Assembly (NCBI GenBank): GCA_033980235.1 | Contig: CM067067.1 | Span: forward strand, 6,080,289 to 6,144,288 | Length of the DNA stretch: 64,000 bases | Direction: 5' to 3' | From: Diadema setosum | Taxonomy: Eukaryota > Echinodermata > Echinoidea > Diadematoida > Diadematidae | In this document: positions 12,001 through 25,823 of the stretch, one piece after another | How positions within the stretch are numbered: the first letter of the stretch is position 1 | Layout: the number at the start of each line of letters is the position of its first letter | The notes under the pieces: generated by a model | The model's database searches: none | What the model saw: only the letters and a program-made list of their open reading frames with translations | What the model was told of the DNA's origin: nothing | Translations under genes and position numbers: made by a program

Positions 12001-15000
12001 AGTCATCACGACAAGATGAAGGCGTATTTCATGACTTGAAGGGCAAGTGTTTGCAAATCTGAGACAATGGTACCACATGCACATGTCAGTGTCTGGCAGA
12101 GTCTTGTAGCCATGCCATTCAACTCCAGCAGATACTCGCGCTTATTTTGTGGATTAAAATCATACAATAATATTTCTATCTTTAAAAGCATACACACAAT
12201 GTCACCTAAAAAATCATTCCTTGATCTCCTTATGTATGGTATATACATAGAAAAGCATTAATATAGTATGCATTGGCAATAGCATACCAATGGTGTGTAC
12301 TGCTGTGCGTGGTGTGGAAAAAACCTTAATATTCATAGGTGCTTTTACACCCTTGTACTCACCCACTCTCATGTGATATAACTGCAGCTAAAGGTTACCA
12401 GTGAGTATAAAAAAAGGATGGGTCTGTGCTACATGGTGTGTACACAAACCTCAATACCTCTCATACCCAAGTATAAACACATTCCCCAGCTACGATAACT
12501 CTGCCTGTGGTTACAGGAGTGTTGCGCAATGGCATGTAGGGGGGAATCTCAATGCTCCATGCTGTATGGGCTGCCATGTAAACATGCATCCGTCTAGGAC
12601 ATGCCAGTGGTCTGGTATTGAGCCCAGACAAGGACGAGCCCTACTCTCTTTAGTATAAACACACTCCATGTATGATAACATGCCTGGACTGAATCATGTG
12701 TTGGTGGACCGGAGAGAATGAAGGCTAAGTGATGTTGTCACACATTTTGCCTTCCATACTAAATTCACACCTACAGGGCTAACTGTGTAAACAAAAGCAT
12801 ACTAATGCACAGGCATAGTTGTGGCATCCAGGAATAGATAAGTGTTGCACGAAGAGATACCTATAGATGGCACATTGTTATGATGCAATGCACTGAATTA
12901 GCTGTACTCTGATCACCATTTGGTAAAGTAGATATTAATAATAATAAAAACAACAACATAATCACTGTCCCCCCTCGACATCATCATCATCATCTTCTTC
13001 TTCATTATTATTTTATTATCACTATTGTAGTTATCATTTTCACTAAAATTATGAATGTTAATATTATCATCACGATATTAATCATCAATATTACACATCT
13101 TCATCATCAGTACAATCACACATTGCCCTGAATGAGTTATGGGTTTATATTACTACTAATGAGAATTTAAAAGATATATTGAGTGTGCAATGTAATTGAC
13201 ATTGAGGTACAAGGGTTTGAATTCTGGAGAAAGTAAATGAAACATAGAAAGAGGAACATAGACTATCATAAAGAGGTTAGAAATCTGAAAATCTGGGAAT
13301 AAGATGCAAATAATGAGGACTGCTACATGGTAACAGCCAAGGTAAATTGAAATTCCAAGCATCCTCTTACACTGCTTCCCAGAATGCCAGCCAAAGTCTA
13401 TTCATAGACGATCACTGGAAATGAAACAACCTGTAATGCGCCAAATTGAAATCAACCGTTTCATGTCGGGTTTCATGAAAAAGAGACATATGCCCATTTC
13501 TGGAATTTTGATTTTTCAGAGAATGCTCAGGGGACCGTAAATATTTCTCTGTGTTGCTGAGTTCTGGGAGATGGCTTTTAAAATGTTTGAGCGGTAATTT
13601 AGACATACACACAAAGTTAGTCTTTCATTGTACAATTTATTTTTGACTAAATTGCTACCTTATTTAGTACTGGGAGACTCAAGTTTAAATATGAGCATTA
13701 TATAATATTATACAATCTGTTAATTCATTACATCGTTGACACATCATATTCTTGCATGTTTTGTCATTTTTTGTCATTGTCTCATTGTACTAAATGCTTA
13801 TATCATTACTATGGAACCTACACGTGACAAACTTGGGTTTTTTTAGTAGGTTCCTCATATTACATGTTATTCATATGTCCTTATAATATTTTTTGAATTC
13901 CATCTCATATTGACTGTTCTGTTAAACTTATTTTTTGAAATCAAGTGGAATGTAAATACTTGAACAAAACTGTGGAATATAGAACAATGAAAGAAAAAAA
14001 AAATCAAAGAAATCATTCTTTGCATCTTACTTCTCCTGTTATTTTGCAAAGCGCATAGATTACCAGCAGTCTGTAGTTTAAATCCAGTTCCATGTGATGT
14101 ATAAATGTGGTATCAGGCTTGAACCCGTGAGACGCATTTCTGTCTATATTCTTACTCAGAGTCATTTTAAAAATAAAATGTTGCATTATACAACATGTTC
14201 ATGGTGTGATCTGACATTAGCTTTTCCCTAGATGAAATTATGTCATTAGACCCATTTGGAAAAAATAGGTAAGACTTGTACAGAAGTGCAACTGCTTTTT
14301 AACAGAAACATTTTATTTGTTGTGTACATGGTGCATGATTAGATCATATCATAATCAAATCTTAATTTACTTGAGATGTGTGCTTATTTTGCATGAGACT
14401 CTTGTCTTTGGTGATGAGAAAGATATTCCAAATACTAAAATACCCTGACATCTTGCCAACAAAGTTCCTGCTTGCCATTTTGTTTACATCTTCTGATACA
14501 GGATACTCTCGAAATACAATGTTGCATACAAATTAATCCATGAACTGTGGAGTTTTGGGCCACACAATTTTGGGGACATTATTCAAAAATATTATTTTTC
14601 TAATGTTTATGTCACATTAAATACCCATTTTGAAGAGGACAGATTGAAAATTTTCATTAACGAAATTTCCTTTTGATAATTTTCAAGTATCATTATAATA
14701 GTCTATGCCAAACTTAAATTTTTATAATGAAAAATACCATGACTGTTATAAAAGATATGAACAATTATAACATTTTTAAAATTTAACTTTTTTTGCAAAT
14801 TTTCTACCTAATTTTGTATATTGATATCTTAGGACACCAATACAGAAATATCAGGTATTTATCTCTTTTCACTGCTGAGATATTTGCATAATTGTGAATC
14901 ATGTCAGCAATGTCAGTGTAGTCCCATGCAATGATTGTCAGTGGTACTCTGTGCAAAAATGTATACTTTGACATCATTTGTATAGCCTGTCAAATTTTAC

Positions 15001-18000
15001 TTTAATGATGAAACTTATTTTTTTCTGCTCTACTTTGATAACATTAAATGTGGTTGAGTTGAGTGACAACACATGGGTTTTCACTTAAAAATATGTTCAT
15101 GATATTAAAAACAAAAAAGATGCAAAATGTAGCTTACGGCCAGAAAATGGACCCTTAACAGTATACAGGTTAGAGGCTTGCAGCATTTAATCTTTAAAAG
15201 CCTTTATCACACTGTTATGCAACATTCCAATTGGTCAAAAGGTGAGAGGGGCATGGCACAAATTGCAAAGTCAACTGGAAGTTTGACATTCCATCATAAT
15301 AGGTACATTTTGATGTCATATCATTTATACCTCAGCAGCATATTTCACATTGACATACACTTAACGCCAATCTCTTTACAAAAATCGTAGAAAGAGCCCT
15401 CGAATCTTTACCCCGGAGAAGTTTCATACATCCATTGAGCAAATATTCCAGGTCAGCTAGAGAGCTCTCCCAGCTATTCATTCGCACACATTTCATCATC
15501 AATGCACTCTAATATTAACCATCTTGTTGAGCTACTTCTTCACGCACATTTTATCTTAAATGCACCTCCAGCATTCACAATCTTGTATATAGAGTTCAAA
15601 TTGAATCCATGAAAATAAGAGGACAAATGAATTGGGAATCAAACAACATTCTGGGAGTCAATTGACAGTTGGGCGTTACATAAAACCATTGAACAAGAAG
15701 CAAGAGATCTCAGTCTTTTTTGAATGGGAGGAAAATAGAGGAAAACATCTCAGTAGTGAATAAACAGGAATTTATGATGACCTTCAAAACATCACCAACA
15801 ATCAATGAGCACTTAGGGCTTTTTTCCTATTTTTTTTTTCTTTCCTAAATTTCTATCTCTTGTACTTTCTGAATATTGCCATTGAAATATCAGTATCACT
15901 GCACATATCTACATTTTCTACATTGTTGTTGTTGTTGTTTCTTTTCTTGGTCATGTACCACGTTTTTAAAAGTACATTTGTGAGTGATGGTTTGGCACAT
16001 TGTATACTTAAGGTTAAGAAGCTGTAGTTACGTTGAACACATTCCTGCATGCACCTGAAATGACAATGCCTTTTTTTTTACATCAAAATATTTGAAAAGA
16101 GAACATGTTAACTACTGAGCCAAAATCTAGAAAAAACATACAAAAGGACCATTATCACTATGTAACATTAAAATAATCAATAATGATGGCACTATGTCCC
16201 CTTAATCCACTTTAATGGGATTGGAGTGCCCTACTTGTGTTTTTTGCTCCCTTTTGGAGAAACTATGACTTCAAAAAACACTTCTGGGAATCATCATGAC
16301 ACAGGACATATCACCATTAACAAGGTTTCCCTCAGAATTATGGGAAGGGGAGGGGGAGAAGGAATACCAGGGACATTAGGCTTTCTTTAATTTGGTAGCA
16401 CAAAGCAGGCAGGTAGGCACAGTAAATCATGGACGCATTCAGGTACCCATTGAAAATGTCAAGGGCACTGAGCTATTACTAGTGCAAACGTCATCGACCA
16501 GAAGTAAAGGGCACAGGCATTGTGCGGTGCCACACAGTGGATGGTTTTTAGGCCGTCCCATTGGGACGAGGGAAGAGAAATAGAGGGAGAAGGATGGGGT
16601 GGGGAGAAACACGGGAGTGAGACCGCTGGATGGGATGGTAGAGCAAGTATTTAAAATCGAACCCTGGCAGCAACATTGAGATGGGTGAAAAAAAGAAAGT
16701 GCAGCAAGAGAAAATGCATGCCTCCTCAGTTTTTTTTTTTCTTCTTTACTTCTTTTAAAGGCACCTCTTGCGCCAAGTTCTCCTCAGTCTTTAGACATAA
16801 AATGTCAGGGAAACAAAAAAACCAAATAAACAAGCAAAAATACCCACAATAACTGAAATCTGCATGTATAACTGCATGCACAATCATCTTCCTCTGTAAA
16901 ATTGCTTGCTCAATTCCAACAAGTTTACAGCATAGGTCCATATCAACTATACTTTATGAGCTTAGTACACCACTGTATTGGTAAAATTTGATTTTAATAA
17001 GACACAAATAGGCAGAAATATCTAATGAGGACTATCAATTGGCTATTTCTCTCAAAGTACCTGTGATGCCATATTGGCAGAAGCCATGATAAATTTTGCA
17101 CCTTAAAAGAAAAATGAAATTAGAGTAATACTGTGAGAGCATGCCATCGAAATGTCATTCTCTCTTGAACCAAAATGGTAAAAAGTACACTTTGTGAACT
17201 AAAATGAAAATAAAGAGGAGGAAAAGAGAATCACTATTTGCGAAGTCTGTCAATGACAAGCAAAAAATTTGATTCATGCCACGCTGGTAGTAACCATCTT
17301 TTGTTGCAAAGTCTGAGGACGATGTGCTTGCCGGCCAAACTGGAATCATCTGTAACAGAGCACAATTATTCATCCTCCTTTCTTTTGTTTTTTGCCATCA
17401 ACTGGCTGAAAACACCTGCTTCTCATAAAAATTAGAAAGAGAAAGGGAAGGGGGGGGGGGGGGGGGAGAAAGACAGAGAGAAAACAACAACAACAACCAT
17501 CAGCACTTAGATATCTAATCACAGACCCTAAAGGTCAGCTATGCAGGTTTCGACATTTTTCCTTCTTTTCTCTCTTGTCACAATTTATTAAACACCCACA
17601 TTTACATGTCCCTCTCCACACAGTCTCTCTCCTTCACGGGCGGGGGGAAGAAAATGTCAATTCTTGCCTTTTTCAGTGGTCTTTTGCTTCAGCTGTGATA
17701 ATCCATGCGAAAGTTCTCGTGGGCGAATTTTCATACAGTGACATTCAAGAGGGTATTTCAATAACACCCGAGAAGGGGTGGGGGAAAGGAGCAGAAGAAA
17801 TTGTGCATGGCCTTAAAATCACACAGATTAAACACGCGGAAAAGAATATAAGAAACAAAAGTGAATGGAAAAGATAGAGGAAGAAAAGCTGAACTCAGTG
17901 TTAGCGGTTGATGCAGTCAAGTTTATACTGGATGGGACTTCAGTGTGGTGCATATGTGGCCTTCGATAGATGATTTGTGAATTCAAAGAAATACTTGCTG

Positions 18001-18593
18001 GATGTATACCAATACCATGCCTTTTACAGAAAATGAAATCTGTGTGGGAAGAGTGTCTGGCGCTAGCTCAAAATCTGCAGAGACTGAATCACAGTGATAT
18101 AACACTGACAAAACCCTTTGTGGAATAAATATATCTCATTCTGTGGAAGGGGGAACTGAAGAGATTAAAATATATCATGTGTGGATAGACTGCCACAGAT
18201 ACCCCACATGAACAGAGCAAATTGTGGAGGCGTGCATATGATGTTGCCTCAAACGTGCTTAGAACTCCAACAGAAAATAGCGCGTGCAATGCAATCATGA
18301 AATATGCATAGGCAGGTAGCTGGAATTGAGAAACAGGATCCATGTGTGGGCAGATTAAATGACAAACTTGCACTTTCTTAAAACCAGCCCTTATGTCTTT
18401 CATGTTTTCCCCGTAACACCTTTAATCTAGAACCTCCGCGGTTGTTGCTGATACTCATTCATACTTAAGAATCATATTTCCTAACTCTGGAGGACACTTT
18501 GACAGTGGGAAGAAAAAAAAAGAAGAATCTTAACCTTTCCATCTTTAATCAGCTTTTTACAAAAACTTGCTGATCTCATTACACAAACACTAT
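12001..18593. other. Long AT-rich non-genic stretch
   Basis: About 6.6 kb without a recognisable exon, RNA gene or complete transposon. ATC/ATT/CTT trinucleotide-rich DNA lies at about 12940-13110, and extremely AT-rich DNA at 14560-15060. A small hairpin at 16192-16234 is built from GGCACT/AGTGCC with internal AATCC/GGATT pairing. A G16 run lies at 17451-17466. Open frames are all short and look random. It may include decayed repeats that cannot be recognised without a library. Confidence 0.5.
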
Positions 18594-18796
18594 GGCCCGA
18601 ATTCACGAAAGTGGTACAATCTAAACCATGGACAAACTTATGGGGCGCCAAGTGTCGCATAGCCTATTTTGTTATGAAATCAGTAATTTATTATGAAATG
18701 TTAACATGCGACACTTGGCGCCTCATACAAAATTACGGTCTTTGTCCATGGTTTAAACAATGGACAAAGATTGTACCACCTTCGTGAATTTGGACC
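18594..18796. mobile_element. Foldback MITE, about 203 bp
   Basis: Nearly the whole element folds on itself. Outer ends GGCCCGAATTCACGAA and GGTCCAAATTCACGAA (right end read inward) are followed by GTGGTACAATCT on both arms. Inner arms include the perfect 17-bp pair at 18644-18660 and 18706-18722 (GGCGCCAAGTGTCGCAT). A CCATGGACAAA block is repeated in both arms and duplicated within the right arm. Immediate flanks TAT and TTT may be a decayed 3-bp duplication. It is non-coding; superfamily uncertain. Confidence 0.75.
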
Positions 18797-20169
18797 TTTG
18801 GGAAGGAATCTTGATATTAGCCAATGACTGAGAAAACTATCCTCTGATTCCATGACCATCATGAAAACCATGCTTTGATGAAACCTGACTCAGTCTAGAC
18901 TAGAAAGCAACATTCCTCTGTTGTAAGTTGAGGGTTAAAAGGAACCAGTCTCGACAAACAACACTATTCTGTTAATTAGAGACGTAATCATAAGACTTCA
19001 ATTTGACCCATTAGCTGGATTCTAAAGTAAACCATTTCATCTTAAGATATTGAATTTTCCAAAAAAACAACAACAAAATAATGTAAACAGTTCTCGTAAG
19101 AAGATATAGACACATTTTAATGATGGCATAGATGCACCTCTCATGAAATCGTTCCAAACTGGTTAAGTGACTTTTAAATACAGTGCTTTGCAACTGTACA
19201 TCATTACTCATTGAAAATTAGACAGCAAAAAAATAAATATAAAACAGATAACTCACAATTTGCCCATCAGTAAGCATTGTGGCATATGGCATTAGTGGCA
19301 CCTGAGAAAAGCACAACCAAATACTAAAAATCTATTTTCCTGTCTTTGAGAAAGTCCACCTAACACTGAATAAAATGTGTTTCCCGAGACAGATCAGATA
19401 ATCTTTCATAGTTTGCTTTATGAGAGCGGCAGGGTTTGGAGCACTGTAGGTGAAGACTTTGAAGATTCCACTTCAGCATACTGGGGATGCTTCAACCTCA
19501 GCAAAATTCTCGAACAGAGAAAGCACTAGAATACCCAATCACACATCACAAGAGCTCTTGCCATAAACAAATTTTACCATTCACTGGGCAAAGCTTATTT
19601 CAAACACCAACTTTGAGCAAGAAGTTAGTTCTAGTGTATATAAATAGAAAAGTTACAAGTGCCTTGTCTGATTTGGAAAAGTCATGAATCGTCTCTGGTT
19701 TGTGGTTTTGTGACCATAAACTTTATCACTGAGAAAACAACGACATACTTTCCTGTAGCCTCTCAAAGCAGTCTTTCCATGCTAGACAAACACAATTATA
19801 CCTTCAGGGATAAAACCGCTCTCTTACATATTAATACGTGAATTTACAAGAACGACCCAAATCCATCAGACAGAATTTAGAAAAAAAAAATCAATACATA
19901 ACTTCCAAATGTTTTTATTTTTACAGTTATAGGAAGGTTATGTACACAAATTGAAATGTAAAACAGTCACTTGAATGATCTATATTTGCATGACTTCGCA
20001 AGGGGTCTCTACAGATGATAGCCAAATTTGGACTTGGGATGTTCTTATATAAATTCAAGTATTCATATACTTGTCTGCAGGTTAACTGTGTGCTAGTGAT
20101 ACTGCAACATGAAACCTAAGAAGGTGCATCATTAATCCACTGCTTATACAGATCCGGATGTGCCATGTA
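18797..20169. other. Non-genic stretch
   Basis: AT-rich sequence with no exon, RNA gene or complete transposon that I can recognise. Confidence 0.55.
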
Positions 20170-20173
20170 TTAA

Positions 20174-20350
20174 AGGACAAGTTCACCTTCATATACATAT
20201 GGATTGAGAGAATGCAGCAATATTTGTGGAACACATCAATAAAGGTTTGAGGAAAACTGAACTATCCATTCAAAAGTTAGGAATTTTTGAAGTTTCAATG
20301 CCACCATCGTTGGATAAGAAGACTACTACAGCTTGTGATGTTACATACTG
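20174..20350 (+). mobile_element. Single arm of a TTAA-type foldback (truncated)
   Basis: TTAA at 20170-20173 is followed by AGGACAAGTTCACCTTCAT and then about 160 bp matching the left arm of the foldback at 42462-43435. Shared segments include GAATGCAGCA, AACACATCA and AAAAGTTAGGAATTTTTGAAG. The opposite arm is absent, so this is a deleted or recombined copy. Confidence 0.6.
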
Positions 20351-20590
20351 TGTCACCAGTGAATATGGAATTCAGCAAGACAAAAACATCAAATAGATTA
20401 TAAAACCGATATAAACATAAACCTCCCCCTCCCCTCTCCCCAACATATAGATCCAACAAAAATAAAGTGCAATAACTAAAATACCAAACAAGGACAATTT
20501 GATTCGATTATGTGCAATACGTAATGCTGACAAGGTATTTAGTCAAATTAGTAAAATATGATCTTTATCTCAGGTATTCTTTACTTATGC

Positions 20591-20755
20591 TGGGTTCCCA
20601 CTGTTGCGATCTGCTATTAAAACACGCCACGATTGACCATTAGAAGCTGGTCGTGGAATTTCTGTGTATCAATTGTGCCACTTTGAAATTGCGGTCTTAC
20701 TCATGGTGATCTTGTAGGATCTAATCAGATCTTGAGGTCAGTCCTGGCAATTACT
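20591..20755 (+). repeat. Dispersed repeat, copy 1 of 2 (GGGTTCCCACTG family)
   Basis: It starts GCTGGGTTCCCACTGT and contains CCATTAGAAG, GTGGAATTT and GATCTTGAGGTCAGT-like blocks. These recur in the same order at 58341-58540. Repeated GATC/GTGATCGTGG-like words give it internal redundancy. No ends or target duplication are resolved. It is a non-coding, unclassified interspersed repeat. Confidence 0.5.
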
Positions 20756-20774
20756 TTGATCATGTAGAAGATTC

Positions 20775-20830
20775 TTTTTTTTTTTTTTTTTTGGGGGGGG
20801 GGGGTGAGGGGGGGGATGAGGGGGAGGGGG
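20775..20830 (+). repeat. T18-G12 compound tract and G-rich run
   Basis: T18 (20775-20792) switches directly to G12 (20793-20804), then a GAGGGG-rich run. Similar T-to-G switches occur at 57544-57563 and 61631-61655, and one in the opposite orientation at 44541-44561. Confidence 0.8.
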
Positions 20831-20850
20831 CCACCAGAATTCAGATTTAA

Positions 20851-21162
20851 CTCTTTTTGTGCCATGGTATATACCCCTATGTGCCACATTATTCTGAGAC
20901 TACAAAGTAGTCATGTTTTGGGAAAACATTCTGTTTTTCAAATCTATGTAGCTTTTATACAGTTTGGTTACCTTAGACATGTAACGCGCAAAGTTGGAGA
21001 GAAAATGCCATGCTTTGTTTTTGATATAAATTGTATGACAAATCTCTGATTCCTTTGACCAATAGTTAGGGATTGGTTTGGGTGGGTTTTCGCGTTTGAG
21101 CAGAATGTGCGAAGTTGGCACGCTGTCAACTGAGTCGGCATGAGAACGTAGCACACAAAGAG
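20851..21162. mobile_element. TTAA-flanked MITE, 312 bp
   Basis: The element is bounded by TTAA at 20847-20850 and 21163-21166. Its ends are CTCTTTTTGTGCC and, read inward from the right, CTCTTTGTGTGCT. The TTAA duplication points to piggyBac- or Kolobok-type mobilisation. A 125-codon minus-strand open frame crosses it but has no transposase signature and extends outside the element. Confidence 0.7.
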
Positions 21163-21166
21163 TTAA

Positions 21167-24100
21167 AGAAATAGGTGGACCTTGTGGGCCATCAGAAAAA
21201 ACGTTACTGTCAAGCCCTGGGCACGAGTGTAAAACTGATTCTATTGTTAGGGTAATCTCAGAGCATCTCAGCTTCACTTGATTGCCTGTTAATACCAGTA
21301 TGCATTTGACTGAAACTAAATAATATTATTGATCATACACTTTAAAATAAATCTGGCACTGACTGACAACTGAATGATCACAGATAAGGCTATAATAAAT
21401 TATGGGCAAATCAATATATCATGTCAATTCTCAAACCTCACCCACAAGTAACAAACTGTCATATTGGAGATGTCACCTTAAAAACTAGTACTCGTCTCTA
21501 AATACCTTCAAATATCAAATGATGAACACCAAAAACACAAAATGTACTTATCTGTGTCCCTACTGTCAGTATTAGGACACGAGATTAGCACCCACAGTAC
21601 ATCATGCATACATTCTACAAGCAATGTGTGCACAGCATAACTGCTGCATCGGAGCTTGTCGTTTACAGTGTATTGTTTTCCCACACACAACACTGTCTGA
21701 AATGACTTACACTCACTCGCCTCTAATTCTAAAACCTGCATTGATATTCCACAGCAAGAAAAGAAGAAGAAGAAGAAGGAGAAGGAAGAGGAGGAAGAGA
21801 AGGAGGTGGAGGAGAAAAAGGAGGCAGAATTACATTACCTCCCTTGCAAGAGATCCCTGACCCTGTACACACGATACATACACAAAATACATTCCACTAG
21901 GAGGTATAGATGGTACCTCTGATATACATGTATGAATTCACTGTTTGAGAGTGGCACTGTATAGTTACTGTGATGCTACCTCACCTTGCTTCCTACTATA
22001 CCTTATACAGTGCCTGGAATCCTGACATCATGCCTAATGCCATTTTCTTTCTTTTAAGTACACAGAACCTCCAAGTGTTGCCAGTTCATCTCCTGCGTAA
22101 ATATCATACCCTAGGTAGATCATTGTTTGTTTGTTTTTTTACCTGCACCGGATGCAGAGCGTTTCATCCCAGCCCATCATATGGTATGACACTCTCGCCT
22201 CACTGCAAATCTGCTCATACTGCAAATCATGGCTGGGGATAGTAGATGGACGCAAGGTATGCTGGCTAGCTCATGATTGTAATAACTAGGGCATGAGCTG
22301 TGCTCTGCTATTGCCATTGTATACACTTGCACATGGGTGTACCATAGCTAAGAAGGAGGGCGGCATAGAGTAGAGAGGGGGGGGGGGGCGAGAAATGAGA
22401 GAGATGATGAGATAAGAAGACACTGCAGGTAAGAAAGAGAGAAGGAAAGAAAGGAAAGAGAGATAAGAGGATACTGCAGGTGAACAGTCAAAGAGGTACG
22501 AATAGAGGAAAGAGCTGAAAGAACAAATCCAATCATCCCCAATCAGCAAACAATGTAATTCTGTGTAATAACAGGAAGGCTTAGTACAAAATACTTTCCT
22601 TCACCTGAGCATTAAAAGATCTGCACCTACGAAATAAATAAAAAAAAAGATCAAACTAAGTGAAAGAAAAGCAGGTACAATGTGTATTACCATCAAGCAT
22701 GTAGACAACAAATGACATAACTACAAATGTACATAGCTGAAGACTAAAGAATAACCTGCTAAAAGAATAGAATCAGGCTCTCACTAAAGTTCATACACTT
22801 GAACAACCCCTCCCTCTCATCCAGTGAGAGGGGTATAGGAGGAACAAGAGCTTGTCATGTAAAGGAAGTGTTCATAACATGCACAAAGAAAATGGACAGA
22901 CAGACAGACAGACAGACACACACACACACATGCAACTGTAGATATATACACACATACATACGTACGTACACACACAAACACAAATGCACACAGGCATGCA
23001 CTAATTGTAAAAGATGCACAGACATGTCAACGTGATGAAAGGAGACAGAGATCAGGTCTAACCGTATTTTCCTGTCCCTTCACAGCAACATTGAGGGGAA
23101 AACGATTTGACACAACATTATTCAGCGTGCGCTCTCCCTTCATCACACAAGCTTTCGTCTCTTTCCTGTATCTCCACTGCCTTGCATATTGAATGATAAT
23201 GTGATGATACACCGCATGCTTTCGGGGACTGTACACAAAACAAATGGGTGTTCAGTCACTTTCGGTAATACATGATGTTCCGCCACTGTATCACAACAGT
23301 CAGTCATCTGTGGAAAACCCCTTCTAACGAATCCTCATCTGCACCTTGGGGCCCCTGTAATGAATTAATGACTACGTATACACCTATGCTGAGACATTAA
23401 ACACTTGCAGGAATTGGTCCTGACACAGATGTGCTGTAATGGAAAATTGATCCAATTAAAACAAATCTTTGAAATGCTTCCTGTAAACTGCTTAGAAATG
23501 CAGGATCAAGATTCACTGATGAATTAAAAAAAAAAAAAAACCCAAGGAAACAGAATAAAATTCTAGAAACAATATTTGGAGAAAATCATATTTGGAGAAA
23601 TATGATTTACAATAAATCACCAAGAGTGTGCCACACATCCTAATGTAATGCAAGTGTGGACATGTGTATGTGTGTGTGTATTGTGTATGCATGTATATAA
23701 AGTGTGCTGCACCAAAATAGGTTGTGTCTGCTCCAAATACTCAAGCAGCATGCACTTTTGCTTGGTATTTGGCGACAACGATATTGGTGAATACAAAACG
23801 ATACAAACAGAAATAACTAAAACAAGGCAAATTTGTATCCAAATCATGAAAAATAAACCACCTAATGCACCAGTCGAGGATATCCAATCATTTGCAACAT
23901 ATCATATCCCAAGGAGGGAACACATTCTGTATAGTGCACTTAATGACTTGAGATTATCACATCATATTATATTACATAATCACATCTCATCAATCTTATT
24001 CATTGCAATGTCGAGAACAAAGGATGCCGACTAGAATGAACAGCATGTCAACAAAATTTGAAGCAAATGTCAGACATGTTTTCACACTGTATCTACACAC

Positions 24101-24680
24101 GTCTTTTTTGTACTCCTTCCTATCCTTCACATTCACATGATATTAATAATCATGCACAGCACCCTGTACTGCAGTTTTCTTCTGATAAAATATCACTCAA
24201 TACACACGAAAAGATTATCCCATTAAATGCTTTCTTTTGTTGAATTCTCATGTGAGATTTGTTTGATCTGTAAGAAGTATCTGCTTTATATATGTGTGTG
24301 CTTCATGTAAAGAGTAACATCAGTGCATTATTCATGCAATCTAACTAGATGTACTACAGACATAATCCTTGGTCATTTGGGTATGGCAACAGTTTCATGA
24401 CTAGTAGAATATGCATAAAACATGTGCGCACACACACACACACACACACACACATGCATTTCTCTATTAAAGAAGATATTTATCTCAATTTCTGCAGGAC
24501 AGGTCACTCTAGATGGGCCATGCCAATGGCTTCCACAGGTTAACAATCTGTTACAGGCACACACACACATGGCACAGTCACACACAAATATAAAAACTCT
24601 CACACTCAAATACACATACACACAGACAGATACATATATATATGCGCACATACACACAAATTATGTTTGTATGTGTGTAC

Positions 24681-24721
<41 letters not shown>

Positions 24722-24949
24722 TAATATATGAGTGAGCAAATCAAATGGTTATATCTAATGACGTCCACCTCACAAATACAAATAAGATGTTGATATAATC
24801 TCACACTTATACAAAGTATGTGTCTACATACCACAGTCAGCAATAAATTATCAAGCACTGGACTCTGCCAATGTATCCATGTGTAAACGGTTTCTACAAC
24901 AAGACAAAGTGCAGGCATCGAATCACATTTGCTGTATCAATACGGAATG
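21167..24949. other. Microsatellite-rich non-genic stretch
   Basis: I recognise no gene here. The polypurine run at 21754-21826 (GAA/GGA/GAG units) is a mirror-repeat-like tract. A second purine run lies at 22374-22480 with G12. GACA/CA repeats lie at 22893-22930. CA, TA and CA/TA compound arrays occupy 24427-24454 and 24556-24722. Open frames through these arrays are translated repeats. Confidence 0.6.
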
Positions 24950-25270
24950 AGGTACATGGCAGTCGCTCTACGGGCACAGAGTCACGACTAGTCTAGACAT
25001 CGCTGATAACAGGATCAATATTACTCCACACAGACACGATGTGTCGGCGCGTACGGTGGTTACACTTGTCGTCACTTTGTGACCAGATTTGAACTGGGCG
25101 ACTGCCCTGCTCATTGTGAGACCTGCTGCGTGACGGGTCTTCGAAGAGATTTAACCTACTTTGCTCCGCGCAGCTGACTAATTCCGAGCCATTCTCGACC
25201 AGAAAGGAGCATTACCAGCTAGCTGCAAATGCGCATCATCAAGCCAGGCACAGATTTCTGTGAGGAATAT
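24950..25270. promoter_or_regulatory. GC-rich island, possible cis-regulatory module
   Basis: This block is richer in GC and CpG than its surroundings (for example GTCGGCGCGTACGGTGG near 25042). It has no simple repeats and no transposon ends. It includes GTCACTTTGTGAC at 25072-25084, a perfect 13-bp inverted repeat, and CAGCTG and AGCTAGCT palindromes. Neither strand carries a recognisable exon. It may be a conserved non-coding element; only composition and motifs support this. Confidence 0.25.
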
Positions 25271-25360
25271 ATGCCAGCCTTACATGGAGCTTGTATGCAT
25301 CTCATCTCATCGTATATAGCTGTCAATGAATAACCAGAACTGCCCTGGCAGTGGATTTAA

Positions 25361-25819
25361 AGGAGACCTCCGGATGATTTTTAGACTTTTACATTTGAAC
25401 AACTATAAATTACATATACTGAGTACAGAGTTTCAGAATTTATAGTGATTGGGTTGAGGAATAAGAGTGTTTTCAAAATTTACAACAAATTGCAATGAAC
25501 AAGGATGATGACATGGCAGACTCACCATAAGAATGCGTGAGTTGGGGCTCAAGAAAGCGGAACAAAAGAAGATGGCATGCATACATTCTACACAGGTGAA
25601 CTTGTCAAGCAAGTGTTATTGTAATGGAATTACACTGCTACATTTCTGAAATATGTGAGGCTCTTTGTCATCAACACTGTTCAGTGTAATTTGTTTAAGA
25701 TTTTTCAGAGTATTGTTTCTCTGCTCAAGGACAACGATAAATTTCACAAATCTATACATGGAGCTGTCGATTTATGTACTATATGATGTGAAATTATGAA
25801 AATCGTCCGGACTGCCCCT
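25361..25819. mobile_element. TTAA-flanked foldback element, 459 bp
   Basis: Bounded by TTAA at 25357-25360 and 25820-25823. The left end AGGAGACCTCCGGATGATTT and the right end read inward, AGGGGCAGTCCGGACGATTT, share the TCCGGAYGATTTT core. The interior is AT-rich without transposase. It belongs with the TTAA-target elements at 20851, 34841, 42462 and 53084 by duplication type, but its end sequence is its own. Confidence 0.7.
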
Positions 25820-25823
25820 TTAA

